From: Clarkia xantiana subsp. parviflora
Taxonomy: Eukaryota; Streptophyta; Magnoliopsida; Myrtales; Onagraceae
Reading direction: 5' to 3'
DNA: 64,000 nucleotides
NCBI GenBank assembly: GCA_036873135.1
Contig: JAPTYO010000059.1
Location: forward strand, 9,045,066 to 9,109,065
In this document: positions 10,191-21,000 of the stretch, one piece after another
How the letters are laid out: each line of letters begins with the position of its first letter
Position numbering within the stretch: the first letter of the stretch is position 1
The notes under the pieces: model-generated
The model's database searches: none
What the model was told of the DNA's origin: nothing
The model's input: only the letters and a program-made list of their open reading frames with translations
Translations under genes and position numbers: made by a program

Positions 10191-11463
10191 TGTGCCATTG
10201 AAGCGAGACCAGAGGAGGAGCCAAACTTGGATGACCCCGATAGTCGCGTACCTGACTACGGGGGCAGTCCCCGATGATCAAGTAGCAGCGGACAGGATAC
10301 GTCGAATCGCGGCCAATTATGTAATGCTGGATAATCAGCTATACAAGAAGGGCTGGTTATCGACTCCGTACTTAAAGTGTGTGGCAGAACCTGACACCAA
10401 TCGGATTCTGAAGGAGGTGCACGAAGGGGTCGTGGCTTGCCATGAAGGGGCTCGATCCATCATGAGGAAAGTGCTGAATTTGGGCTATTATTGGCCCACG
10501 ATGAACAAAGAAGCGACGACGATGGTCCGATCCTGCGACGCGTGCCAGAGGTGCGCCCCGAGTATCGTAGCTCCGGCCGCTAATCTGACATCCATCAAGA
10601 GCGCGTGGCCTTTCGCGCAGTGGGGCATCGACTTGGTGGGACCTCTTCCACAAGCACAAGGTCAATGTTAGTATTTACTTGTAGCTATCGATTATTTTTC
10701 GAAATGGATAGAGGCAAAGGCATTGGCCAGAACGACGGGGAACCAGATCGTCAAGTTCCTCCAAACCCACATCGTGTCCAGATACGGGATTCCTAAGGTG
10801 GTGATCAGCGACAATGGTCCACCGTTTAACGGCTCTCAGGTGAGGGAGTATCTGGAGGAGTTGAACATTGAGCATCGGACCGCCTCCGTACGCCATGCTC
10901 AGACTAATGGCCAGGTGGAGTCAGCCAACAAAATCGTGATGGACGGCCTCAAGAAGAGGGTCTATGCTTTGAAGGGCAAGTGGCTGAACGAACTGGAGAA
11001 CGTGCTTTGGGCCGTTAGAACGATACCCAAACGATCAACGGGGGAGACTCCGTTTGGCCTTGTTTATGGCACGGAAGCTGTCGCCCCCGTGGAGGTAGCT
11101 GTGGCGTCCCATCGGATGAGATATTACGAGCCCCTGACGAACGATGAAATGAGACGTCTGGACTTGGACTTACTCGAAGAGAAGAGGCGGGAAGCCGATG
11201 AAGTCCAAGCTCGAATGCGATTGGCGACGGCCAGGTACTACAATCGGCGAGTGAAGTCCCGATAGTTCTTCGTCGGGGAGCTGGTTTGGCGTCGCAACGA
11301 GTTCACCCTTTTGGATCGAATCAACAAGATGTCACCAAAATGGGAAGGATCTTATAAGGTCGTGGGGATGCCAGCTCCAAATGCGTACAAGTTGGAAGAC
11401 CTCGATGGCAGAACGTTAAAGCATTCTTTTAGTGGCGAACACTTGAAGAAACACCATGCTTGA
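10191..11463 (+). pseudogene. Tat-1 integrase, broken
   Basis: Zinc-binding HHCC part (VACHEGARSIMRKVLNLGYYW...CDACQRC, about 10435-10555), then the DDE core with WGIDLVGPLP, ISDNGPPFNGSQ (second Asp) and HAQTNGQVESANK (Glu), then a C-terminal part ending HSFSGEHLKKHHA with stop at 11461-11463. TAG at 10669-10671 (AAG in Tat-2) and at 11263-11265 (CAG in Tat-2) split it into three. No chromodomain is seen. Inserts the cDNA; here it cannot be made in one piece. Confidence 0.85.
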
Positions 11464-11465
11464 AG

Positions 11466-12468
11466 AAAGTCGCCTTAAGTGGTGCCCGATAAAAGTCGCC
11501 TTGAGTGGTGCACGATACTAAGTCGCCTTGAGTGGTGCACGATACTAAGTCGCCTTAAGTGGTGCACGATACTAAGTCGCCTTAAGTGGTGCACGATCCT
11601 TAGATTTATTCTAAGTATCAAAAAGTCGCCTTGAGTGGTGCACGAGAAAAGTCGCCTTGAGTGGTGCACGATCCTTAGATTTATTCTAAGTATCAAGAAG
11701 TCGCCTTGAGTGGTGCATAAGAATAAAGTCGCCTTAAGTGGTGCCCGAAGAAAGTCGCCTTAAGTGGTGCCCGATAAAGTCGCCTTAAGTGGTGCACGAT
11801 ATAAAGTCGCCTTAAGTGGTGCACGATACTAAGTCGCCTTGAGTGGTGCACGACATTAAGTCGCCTTAAGTGGCGCAAGTTGAAAAGTCGCCTTAAGTGG
11901 TGCACGATGTAAAGTCGCCTTCAATGGTGCACGATATTAAGCCGTCTTGAGTGATGCGTGATTCTTGATCTTATTCTAAGTATTGTAAAGTCGTCTTAAG
12001 TGATGCATGTTTTTTGGATTTATTCTAAGTATTGAAACGTCACCTTAAGTGGTGCACGAGGAAAAGTCGCCTTAAGTGGTGCACGAGGAAAAGTCGCCTT
12101 AAGTGGTGCACGAGGAAAAGTCGCCTTAAGTGGTGCACAATGTTAAGTCGCCTTAAGTGGTGCACGATGTAAAGTCGCCTTAAGTGGTGCACGATGTTAA
12201 GTCGCCCTAAGTGGTGCACGATGTAAAGTCGCCTTAAGTGGTGCACGATGTTAAGTCGCCTTAAGTGGTGCACGATGTTAATTCGCCTTAAGTGGTGCAC
12301 GAGATTAAGTCGCCTTAAGCGGTGAACGAGGTTAAGTCGCCTTAAGTGGTGCACGAGATTAAGTCGTCTTAAGTAGCGTGGTTTCGCCTTAAGTGGCGTG
12401 GTTTCGCCTTAAGTGGCACGACTAAATCGCCTTAAGTGGTGTGGGTAATCCACCTTAGGTGGTGCAGC
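11466..12468 (+). repeat. Minisatellite array in the Tat-1 3' UTR
   Basis: Roughly 40 copies of a 25-30 bp unit with core AGTCGCCTTAAGTGGTGCAC, separated by short variable spacers. At intervals the spacer is replaced by a longer insert containing CTTAGATTTATTCTAAG, a perfect small inverted repeat. The array begins a few bases after the pol stop. Hypervariable tandem repeats in the 3' UTR are known in Tat/Ogre elements and have been linked to satellite birth. Translated frames through the array are artefacts. Confidence 0.95.
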
Positions 12469-12549
12469 GATAATCGGAATCAAAGGAGATTGATATTATA
12501 AAGATCTAAGAGGTTCACAATAACAGAAGGAATTTACAAGGATTCGAAA

Positions 12550-12871
12550 ATAAAGCGATTGAACTTGATCCTTGGCGGCGTCGAGGGGAGCAGGGTCCAC
12601 GAGGTCTGAGGCAGAAGACTCCGCAGCAAGTTGATCGGATCTTGGAAGATTGACCGCAGGAGGATCGGACTCTTGGAGGTCAGCCGGTGAAGAATCGATT
12701 ATCGAGGAATATTGGAGGAATCTTCTCGGATTTTGTGGCTATCCTCGAAGTATCGAGGAATCGCGGACGAGAAGATCCGTTTCAAGGAATTTTGTTAAGG
12801 GAAAAGCCTCTGATACCGATATCGGGAGATCAGGAGTTGAAAGACACGACGAACTACAAGTCCCTCATGTC
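12550..12871 (-). pseudogene. Stump of the antisense ORF in Tat-1
   Basis: On the minus strand, sequence near 12560-12640 reads AESSASDLVDPAPLDAAKDQ, matching the last residues of the antisense ORF of Tat-2 (VEPSATDSVDPAPADVADKDQ). Bases about 12840-12871 match the leader next to the Tat-2 3' LTR. Everything between these ends, over 2 kb in Tat-2, is missing, which accounts for most of the length difference between the elements. No protein would be made. Confidence 0.65.
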
Positions 12872-12882
12872 TTGGGGGCAAA
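12872..12882 (+). other. Polypurine tract of Tat-1
   Basis: TTGGGGGCAAA directly abuts the start of the 3' LTR at 12883. It is the expected plus-strand DNA primer. Tat-2 has the same tract on its own strand at 47526-47536. Confidence 0.7.
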
Positions 12883-13598
12883 TGATGGGTTTGGCTATAG
12901 CCGTTAGGCCCTTTAACGACGAGTAAACGGTGAATAGGCCCACTGGGCCCTAAATGGAGGTCAAGATGACCCAGGAGAAGGGTCCCGACGAAGGGAGTCC
13001 CGATGATGAAAGGTCCCAACAGAGTCGGTCCCGACAGATGAGCTGGAAGCTCCCGATGAGAAGCCTCTAAGTAGGCCCCGATGATGAATCCCTGAGAATG
13101 ATTGGCCCTGTCACGATGACGAGGGGCCCCGAGCGGTGACACAACGAGATAACTCTGAAGTCCCCGAAGTTAGTCGGGACTCGTTATCAGAGGATAAGGC
13201 CGAGATACGCGGGGCGTGGCCGAGATACGCGGAACGTGGTTAAGATACACAGAGCGTGGCCGAGATACGCGGGGCGTGGCCGAGATAAGCGAGATCATGG
13301 CCTAGATAGGCGGGATCACACCCGAGATACGCGGGATACGGGCTAACCACCCCCAACGGTTCACCAGGTAACTGAGGTACCTCTTCGCCTATAAAAGGGC
13401 AGAGGTCACCTCAGATCATTAACGCTGAGTTGAATACACTCTGAGATTATTACTTGCCAGTCATACGAAATACTCATTTAAGCATCGGAGAGGGATTCTG
13501 GGTCACCGCCCGGTCTATCCCCTCTTGCAGGATTACGTGGAGCAAAGGAGCTAGGATTGCCGTTCGAGTCCGTACCGGAGTTCCACCGTGATCCAACA
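12883..13598 (+). repeat. 3' LTR of Tat-1
   Basis: TGATGGGTTTGG...GATCCAACA, 716 bp, followed by the target duplication GAACC. Compared with the 5' LTR I count substitutions near 13018, 13134, 13158 and 13220 only. Confidence 0.95.
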
Positions 13599-13603
13599 GA
13601 ACC

Positions 13604-14273
13604 GAATGAAACTAAAGAGAAAAATGAAAAGAAAAGTCTCCCCAACTGGAACAGATTCTAAAGCTAAAGGGGGTAACATTTCAGACAACAAAGTTGCTCT
13701 TATATTTCTGAAAAAAGCACATGGTTTGACTGAAAAAGAGATAAATTCAGAATTTTTTTAGACTCAAAGTTTAGTATGATTTTATATTGCTTAAGTGATT
13801 AAATGTGGTTGAATTTCGACTGAATTTATTGTTCATGGATATGCATGTAATAATGAACCCACAAGGAGTAAATGTATCTGAGTTTGTCCAAATTGTATGC
13901 ACTAGGTGAGGTAATGATCTCTTCTGCCTATGTTCTTACTCTAATGTCGCAATTTAGAGATGATATCTTAGCTGAAAGTGTGGGAGATGGAAGACTTTTC
14001 TTTGCAGGGGAGGCTACTACAAGAAGATACCTGGGCTGTGATGATGCATGTAGCCTTTCTAACTGGGCTGGGTTAAGAGAAGCTGCACATATTATTAATC
14101 AAGTTGCTCACACCCAAGTGTCAAACATAAAGATTAACAGTAATTCGTACAAGAATGCATTCAGGGAGCCTGACTTGGAATTTGGGAGTTTATCTGTTAT
14201 TTCTCTGTTAATTTTCGGATTACTTGCCCCAAATTCAGATAATTCTGTAGATGCAAATTATCAAGTGAATTGA
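13604..14273 (+). pseudogene. LDL3-like lysine-specific histone demethylase remnant
   Basis: From about 13965 the plus strand reads DILAESVGDGRLFFAGEATT and RRY, the FAD-binding C-terminal motif of LSD1-type flavin amine oxidases, then GLREAAHI and FREPDLEFGSLSVI, which recalls plant LDL3 rather than LDL1/2. Between these, where the family has PATMHGAFLSG, small indels scramble the frame (LGCDDACSLSNWA). An open stretch at 13650-13760 (NISDNKVALIFLKKAHGLTEKEINSEFF) may be another exon. LSD1 enzymes remove methyl groups from histone H3 lysines; this copy is not functional. Tat-1 lies a few bases upstream. Confidence 0.65.
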
Positions 14274-15001
14274 TTTGGTCTGTTTCATAATAATTTAGTC
14301 AAGGTGTAATAGATACATTCTTTTTTATTGGGAGTTGCTCTTTGAATTCTAATTATTGAAATATTTCTGAAGGTAGGAGCAAAGTTTTGATTTCCTGCCG
14401 CAAGTTATTCAACTTGATCCATTCCAACTGAATCCAACTTTGTATCAATCTTTGTTGTTTTCAGTTTCACTCCATGAAGCTTAATGTAGAGAGTTCATTG
14501 TGACTTTAAAACGGGACATATATAAGATGAAGTTATGAGCTAAAAAGTTGGAATTATGGAAGCCGTAACATTTGGAGTTCAAATTATGTAGTGATATTTA
14601 CGTTTGAAATGGTTGCAGAGAAGCAACGATATTGAGAGTGACAAATGAGGTGCATGAGAGGAGGATGAGAAAGGGACATGGAAAATAAGTTATGGCAGAG
14701 TCAATCCCACATGTCCATAGATTTCAACTTAAGAATTAATCAATCATGTTGTAGTGCTACATGTTTTCTAAAGAAGAAGATTAATGTCTACACTATAATG
14801 AAGCCAGGTTCCATTGTTTCATGTTAACTTGAAATATATATGATTGATCATCTGAACTCTCTATCATCGGTACTTGGATATATACACGTGAAACTGCAGT
14901 TTTTGTAATACATCAATCAGATTGTATAGACCGTGTTATAATATGGTTTTTGGAGTCTCCTAAAACAATGTCTATATAGTTGCTCATGTAAGTATTAATA
15001 A
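14274..15001. other. AT-rich stretch without a recognisable feature
   Basis: Intergenic or decayed 3' sequence downstream of the LDL3-like remnant. No open frame, RNA gene or repeat could be supported. Its last nine bases are the left target duplication of the next element. Confidence 0.4.
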
Positions 15002-16059
15002 GGGTTAATAATCTATGAAAGGTCTGAATTTTGACCCATGTTAGCCGGAGAAGTCTGAAGTTTCAAAAGTTAATTTGGAAGGTCTGAAGTTTCAACTTTG
15101 TTCATATAAGAGGTCTCCGTTAATTTTTTCCGTTAAAACTGACGGAAGTTGATCACGTGCATGACATATGACCGGAAATAAAATTAAATCCAAAAAATGC
15201 CCTTCTATCAAAGTGTGACCCTCACATGCTTGAAATGAAAAGACAAAAATGCCCCCCAGTCACATGCTTGAAATGAAAAGACGAAAATGCACCACCCGCG
15301 GCTGCCGACCACCACCCAAAGCCGACGAAGACCACCACCGAAGGCCGACGACGACCACCAATCGGGCCGGCCACCACCAAATCGTGGCCGGCCATCCACC
15401 GATTGGGGCCAGGCTGCCCCAATTGGGGCCGGCAGCCACCGATTGGTGCCGGCCACCACCCCAATTGGTGGTGGCCGGCCCCGATTGGTGGTGTCCGCCA
15501 CTCTAATCAGGGCCAGCAGCACCAATCGGGGCCGACCACCCCCAATCGGGGTCGGCCACCACCAATTGGGGCTGGTCGGCCCCGATTCGGGCTGGCCGGC
15601 CACAATTTGGGGCCGGCCGACCACGATTTGGTGGTGGCCGGCCCGATTGGTGGTCGTCGTCGGCCTTGGGTGGTTATCGGCGGCCTCGGGTGGTGGCGGT
15701 GGACTTGTGCGGTGACAGAGAAAACAATAGGGACTCAATTGTAAAAATCAAACTTAAGAATATAAATTTGATGACTAAATTGAATAAAATAATAAAAAAT
15801 AGAGACTCAATTCTTAATTTGACTTCATGGTAATTTTGTCATTTCACATTTTCTCAAATTAGGTATTAAATAAAACAAAATATTTAAAGGGGCAAAAAAT
15901 GTCATTTCAGACCATTATGTTAAATTTAACCTTAAAAATGGACAGAAAACCTTATATCAAGTAAGTTAAAACTTCAAACCTTCCAAATTAACTTTTGAAA
16001 CTTCAGACCACTCCGGTTAACATGAGTCAAACTTCAGACCTTTCATAGGTTATTAACCC
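15002..16059. mobile_element. Mutator-like non-autonomous element with long TIRs (1,058 bp)
   Basis: Termini GGGTTAATAATCTATGAAAG and its complement extend as imperfect inverted repeats over more than 100 bp. The 9-bp duplication TATTAATAA is perfect (14993-15001 and 16060-16068). The 9-bp length and long TIRs indicate the Mutator superfamily. The interior (about 15290-15710) is a GC-rich block of degenerate GGCCGGCCACCACC / CCAATTGGGGCC repeats, itself largely palindromic. It gives long but meaningless open frames on both strands. No transposase is present. Confidence 0.9.
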
Positions 16060-16279
16060 TATTAATAAAGCTCTAATTACTTAAGGAAAAGATAATGTGT
16101 CTTTATACATGTCGTGAAAGTTCATATTCGTATATAATAAAATAGGTTATAATATATTTACTGCATCATAGATTTAAAACTAAGTAAGTTAGAACATAAT
16201 TTCAATATTTAAACTAAGTAAGTTAGAACATAATTTCAGTTTTTACATATATATTAACGTTTATAGTTTAACAGATCGT

Positions 16280-16308
16280 CCCGCGCATTGAGCGGGTCAG
16301 CACCTAAT
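16280..16308 (+). mobile_element. Possible Helitron 3' terminus
   Basis: A small hairpin CCCGC-GCATTGA-GCGGG at 16280-16296 is followed seven bases later by CTAAT and then AT. A short hairpin just before CTRRT at an A/T junction is the known Helitron 3' end. The matching 5' TC end was not located, so the element's length is unknown. Confidence 0.4.
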
Positions 16309-17031
16309 ATAGATAATTATACTAAATTTTTTTTACTCGTACCATAATCATAATTATTGAAGACCCTTATATTTTTTAGTACTATAACTATTATCATAAT
16401 TTTCACCGCAATTAAACAATTTAACCATAATCAGTGTTTCATACAAGAAATCAAAATGAAACAACTTAATTGTTTCATACAACAAATCCAAATTAATTCC
16501 AACTTCATTATTTCATGCATGAAATCCAAATTATATATAATTGCATTATTTTACTTAATTAAACAACGCTTTTTCAATAGCAATCAATTCCGAAAGTAAA
16601 CTGAGAATATTAGATTTTTCAGATTGTCAAACTGAATATGAATTAACGATCAGATATTTAGGGTTATGATAGAATGAATAATCAAGATTGGTATGAACAA
16701 GTCGATTTTCTGGGGCCAATCATACGTGGTTATAATTATGGGTATGTGTAAAAAACACTTTTTATCTCTCTGAATAAATAGAAAGTGTACCAACTCAGCT
16801 TAGCACTTTATCATTTATTAGTTAATCGGAACGTTTTGATTTAAACTCACTCAAACTTAAAAAAAAAAAAATTAAATTTAAACCCGCTCGAACTCTAAAA
16901 ATAATATTTTTTTTTTCATAAATAGCCCCTTATATTAGAGAAATTCTTCATTGGCACCGCGTTACCACGTGTCGCCCCTCTCTATTTCACAACAGAATAA
17001 CACTATGTGTGAAGGGGTAACACTTGGTAAG
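16309..17031. other. AT-rich stretch, nothing called
   Basis: Very AT-rich intergenic DNA with A and T homopolymers; the 80-codon frame at 16357-16599 is low-complexity and not supported. Confidence 0.4.
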
Positions 17032-17893
17032 AGCATCCACAATGCATAGCCTCAAATTCTATCCCACTTTCTGCCACATCCGCGCCACCTAGGTAACATG
17101 TCATAAAAAGTAATAGTTTCTTGGAGTTGTCTATTACCACTTCAATGGTGTCTACCATTTTCAACCCCAACTTGACCCTACTTATTTTTTTTATATTGAC
17201 AAAGTAAATTAACACATTTTTAATTTATTTCATGATAAATATTTTATTCTTAAAATTATTATTTGAGTCTTCTAAATATTATTATTTTAAATTAAAAACT
17301 AAAAATTTAAAGTAAATAATTGCATGTAAAATTCAAAATTTAAATAAAAACTTTCATACGTCTCCAATTCAACTAAATTTAACAAGCTAAATCTCAATAA
17401 TACTAACACACAAAAAAAATATTCATATACAAGAAATTTACATAAATATTTAATATAAAATAGTAATCATATAGAAATTTATTATAAATATTCAACACTT
17501 AAAAAATATTAACACAAAATAAAAGTATAGCAAAAAATATGAAAGATAAGATAAAAAATTAAAACATCAAGGAAAATGATTTCAAGAAGGAATTTAGCTG
17601 CAGAAATTTGAACCGAATAACAAGGCTGTACATTGGATTTACTTGGTGTCTTGAAAACTGTGAAGGAAAAGCAATGCTGTCCACTAGATAGCATATTCGG
17701 TTCACATTTCTGCAGACATTTCGACTGCTATAGCATTGCCTAAACATTAATTATGGGATGTGAGATAGTGGATCTCTCCTTGGAGGGATTTGACAAATTT
17801 TCTTACTTTCTTAACAATCTACAATGCAATGAGACAACCCACCATGCCACATGGAGGAGTTGTCATTTACTTTTTGCTTGCATTGTGGATGTT
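17032..17893. mobile_element. MITE-like element with GAGCATCCACAATGC ends
   Basis: The left end GAGCATCCACAATGCATAGC is mirrored on the right by GCTTGCATTGTGGATGTTC, giving imperfect TIRs of about 20 bp around an AT-rich 0.86-kb interior. GAGCATCCACAATG ends recur in many plant non-autonomous DNA elements. No clear target duplication is seen, because its right end abuts the Copia sequence at 17890. Confidence 0.55.
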
Positions 17894-18076
17894 CAGAGTA
17901 TAAATGAGAATGCTTCATTAATCAACTAGGTATTACAAAGCAAGTGTTACAATATATATACTAGGCAAAACTAGGATCACCAACTAAGGCTATACAATAA
18001 ACTATGAATCAGGTGCATACATAGTCTAGTGTGTATGCATTGTGTAGTTAGGTGTATGCATAGAGTGTGGAATACA
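17890..18076 (-). repeat. Candidate 3' LTR of the minus-strand Copia arm
   Basis: On the minus strand this runs from TGTATTCCACAC, directly after a purine-rich tract (AAGGAAAAGGAGAAGAAG region), to CTCTGAACA. TG...CA ends, a preceding polypurine tract and a length of about 190 bp fit the short LTRs of Ale-like Copia elements. The outer edge overlaps the end of the neighbouring MITE-like element, so it is uncertain. Confidence 0.5.
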
Positions 18077-21000
18077 CTTCTATATTCTCCCATCCTTTTC
18101 TTCTTCTCCTTTTCCTTCTTGAAACACATCCTTGATTCCATAGAGCTTCAATAAGGCAAGATGTTGATTCTTAACTAATGCCTTGGTGAGTAAGTCAGCC
18201 ATTTGAACTTTTGAAGAAATATGATAGACACCAATCATCCCTGAGTTGATATGGTGTCTTGTGAAGTGGCAGTCAAGTTCAATATGCTTGGTGCGCTCAT
18301 GGAACATGGGATTTTTGGCAATCTTTAAGGCTGCCTCACTATCTGTGTGGATTGGGATTGGCAAGGTAACTTGCAATCCAAGATCCTTGAGGATTCTGTT
18401 CACCCAAAGTGCTTCTTGAATAGCAACCCTCAAGCATCTATATTCAGCTTCAGCACTTGAAAGGGAAATGTTGTCTTGTTTCTTGACCTTCCATCCTATC
18501 ATAGCTGATCCAAGCTTCACACAATATGCACTCACTGACTTTCTACCAACTTGAGAGAATTGTTGGAGGGATAGATCAGACCTTGACCTGGAGTTCCCTT
18601 GATGTATCTAACCACCCTCATTGCTGCTTCATAATGGGACTTCTTGGGCTTGTCCACAAATTGACTAAGTCTTTGAACTGAAAAACTTATGTCTGGTCTT
18701 GTCATGGTAAGATATAGCAATTTACCAATGACCCTTCTATAAGAAGTGGCATCTTCCAAGAGTATGTCATCAGGATTGAAGTTGGTGGCTTTGTCATACT
18801 CATGTGTGGTGAGCTTGATGTTGAATTCCATTGGAGTTTCAGCTGGCCTAGCAGCTCCCAAGCCTGCATCCTCTATAAGCTCCATAGCATACTTCCTTTG
18901 ATTGATGACAAGACCTTGTGTTGATCTTGCAACTTCCAAGCCTAAAAAGTATCTCAAGTCTCCCAAATCCTTTAGTTTGAAGTGTGTTTGGAGTGTGCAC
19001 TTCAATTGGTTGATCAACTTGGCATTTGAACCAGTGATTAGGAGATCATCAACATAGATGAGGATGAACACCTTGTCATTACCTTGTATCTTGCTAAACA
19101 AGGAATGATCTGAGGCACATTGCTTGTAACCAGTCTTCAATAATGTTTGGGTGAGCTTGATGTTCCATTGCCTTGATGCTTGTTTGAGCCCATATAAAGA
19201 CTTGTTGAGCTTGCATACTCTCTTGGGAAATGCTTCAATGGACCTAGATGGGTCAAATCCTTGAGGAATGTCCATATATACTTCCTCAGATAGATCACCT
19301 TGGAGGAATGCATTGTTTACATCCATGTGATACAATCCCCATGATTTGGCAGCTGCCAATGCCAAGACAATCCTCACAGTGTCCATCTTGACTACAGGTG
19401 AGAATGTCTCATTGAAATCAGTACCTTCCACCTGATTGAATCCTTTGGCAACCAATCTTGCCTTGTATCTTTCAATATATCCATCAGAGTTGTACTTGAT
19501 TTTGAAGACCCATTTGCAACCAATTGAGGATTTTCCTTGAGGTAGGTCTACTATCTTCCATGTGTTGTTGTCTTGGAGAGCTTGTATCTCCTCTTTCATA
19601 GCCACAATCCAGTTTGGATCTTTGATGGCTTGCTTGTAAGTGCTTGGTTCTTTAATCTTGTCAATGGTAGTCAAGAAACATTTGAATTGGGGGCCTAGAG
19701 TATCATAAGATATATATCTTTCCATTCCAAAAGTGGCATTGGAACTAGGCTTGTTTTGAAGAGCAGCAAGCCTTGCACTCCTCCTTATTTGTGGAGAGTT
19801 TCTTTGGGCAAGTCTGAGGCTCCTTCTTATGGAAGGAGGTTGTGAGACTTCCTCTACCACTTCCTCTGTTGGTTGGGGAGGTTGAGGAGAAGAACTTTGT
19901 TGAGGGGATCCATTTTGTTGTGGTGATGCACTTCCTGCTCCTTGTAATGGAACTACTTCTTCTTCTATTGATTGGGGAGGTTGTGAAGAAGCATTAGGCT
20001 CAATAATGGGAGCATGACTTGGAGTAAGTTCATCAAGGAGCATTGGCACCTCTGGTGAAGAGTCAAGCATAGGTGGCTTGGGTGCCAAGCAAGAAGGTAT
20101 TAAGGCTTTTAGGGCCTCTTTGGACATGGCAAATGGAAAGATATCTTCATGGAAGAGTACATCTCTTGAAACATGAAAGACTGAATCAGAAATGTTCATT
20201 ACAAGGTATCCTTTTTGTGAAGTGGAGTACCCCATAAGTATGCATGGTTCAGCTCTTGGACCAAACTTGTCATGGTTGTTTAGCTTTGTTGTGAAGCAAA
20301 GACAACCAATAACTCTTAAATGTTGAAGAGAAGGCACCTTCCCATATAACACTTCCATAGGTGACTTGAACTTCAAGATAGAGGATGGTAGCCTATTGAG
20401 TATGTAACAAGCATTTAGAATGCAATATCCCCAATGTCTCAAAGGCATTGATGCTTGAAACCTAATTGCTCTAGCAATGTTTAGGATGTCTCTATGCTTG
20501 CGTTCCACTCTTCCATTTTGTTGTGGTGTGTGCACACAACTAGTTTGGTGATGGATGCCAAATTGGAGAAGCAACTCCTTGCATATTGAGTTAGTGAACT
20601 CAGTGCCATTGTCACTCCTTAAGGTCTTAACCATAGTGCCAAACTGATTCTTCACCATGAGTAGGTAGTTCTTGATGTGCAAGAAAGTGTCACTCTTGAA
20701 CTTCATTAAGTACACCCAAGTTGCTCTTGAACAATCATCTACTATTGTCAAGAAGTATTGATTGCCCTTGAAGGTTGGCACTTTGTAAGGACCCCATAAG
20801 TCCATGTGAATAAGATCAAAAGGCTTAGAAGCAATAGAGTCACTTATTGGAAATGAAAATCTAGATTGCTTGGCAAGAGGGAAATTGTGCATTGTTTGAT
20901 ACAACCATAAGATTTATTCAAATTCAAAACATCTAAATGGTTGAGGTAAGTCTCAGAGACATGGCCCAAACGCCTATGCCATCTCAACACCTCTTCCTTA

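Larger units (their letters stand above)
5433..13598 (+). mobile_element. Tat-1: complete Ty3/Gypsy Tat-group LTR retrotransposon, coding-defective
   Basis: Two 716-bp LTRs bound an 8,166-bp element with a perfect 5-bp target duplication, GAACC (5428-5432 and 13599-13603). Order: LTR, PBS, gag, protease, RT, RNase H, second RNase H, integrase, minisatellite 3' UTR, stump of an antisense ORF, polypurine tract, LTR. The extra RNase H between the normal RNase H and the integrase is the known hallmark of the Tat group (Tat, Retand, Ogre). Compared with Tat-2 at 46811-57730 it has five in-frame TAG codons, several frameshifts, a roughly 0.28-kb gag deletion and loss of most of the antisense ORF. 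By eye its LTRs differ at only about four positions. Confidence 0.95.

Noticed and set aside
11475..12354. Leucine-rich-repeat-like frames (HHLRRL repeats) on the minus strand
   Set aside because: The frames are translations of the minisatellite unit and change register with spacer length; no start context or domain ends.
11466..12468. CRISPR-like array of regularly spaced short repeats
   Set aside because: Plant nuclear context inside an LTR retrotransposon. Spacers are a few bases and not unique sequences, and no cas genes are present. It is a 3' UTR minisatellite.
15208..15744. Open frames of 113-176 codons on both strands (Pro/Gly/Trp-rich)
   Set aside because: They come from GC-rich tandem repeats within a Mutator-like element, are open on both strands at once and resemble no protein family.
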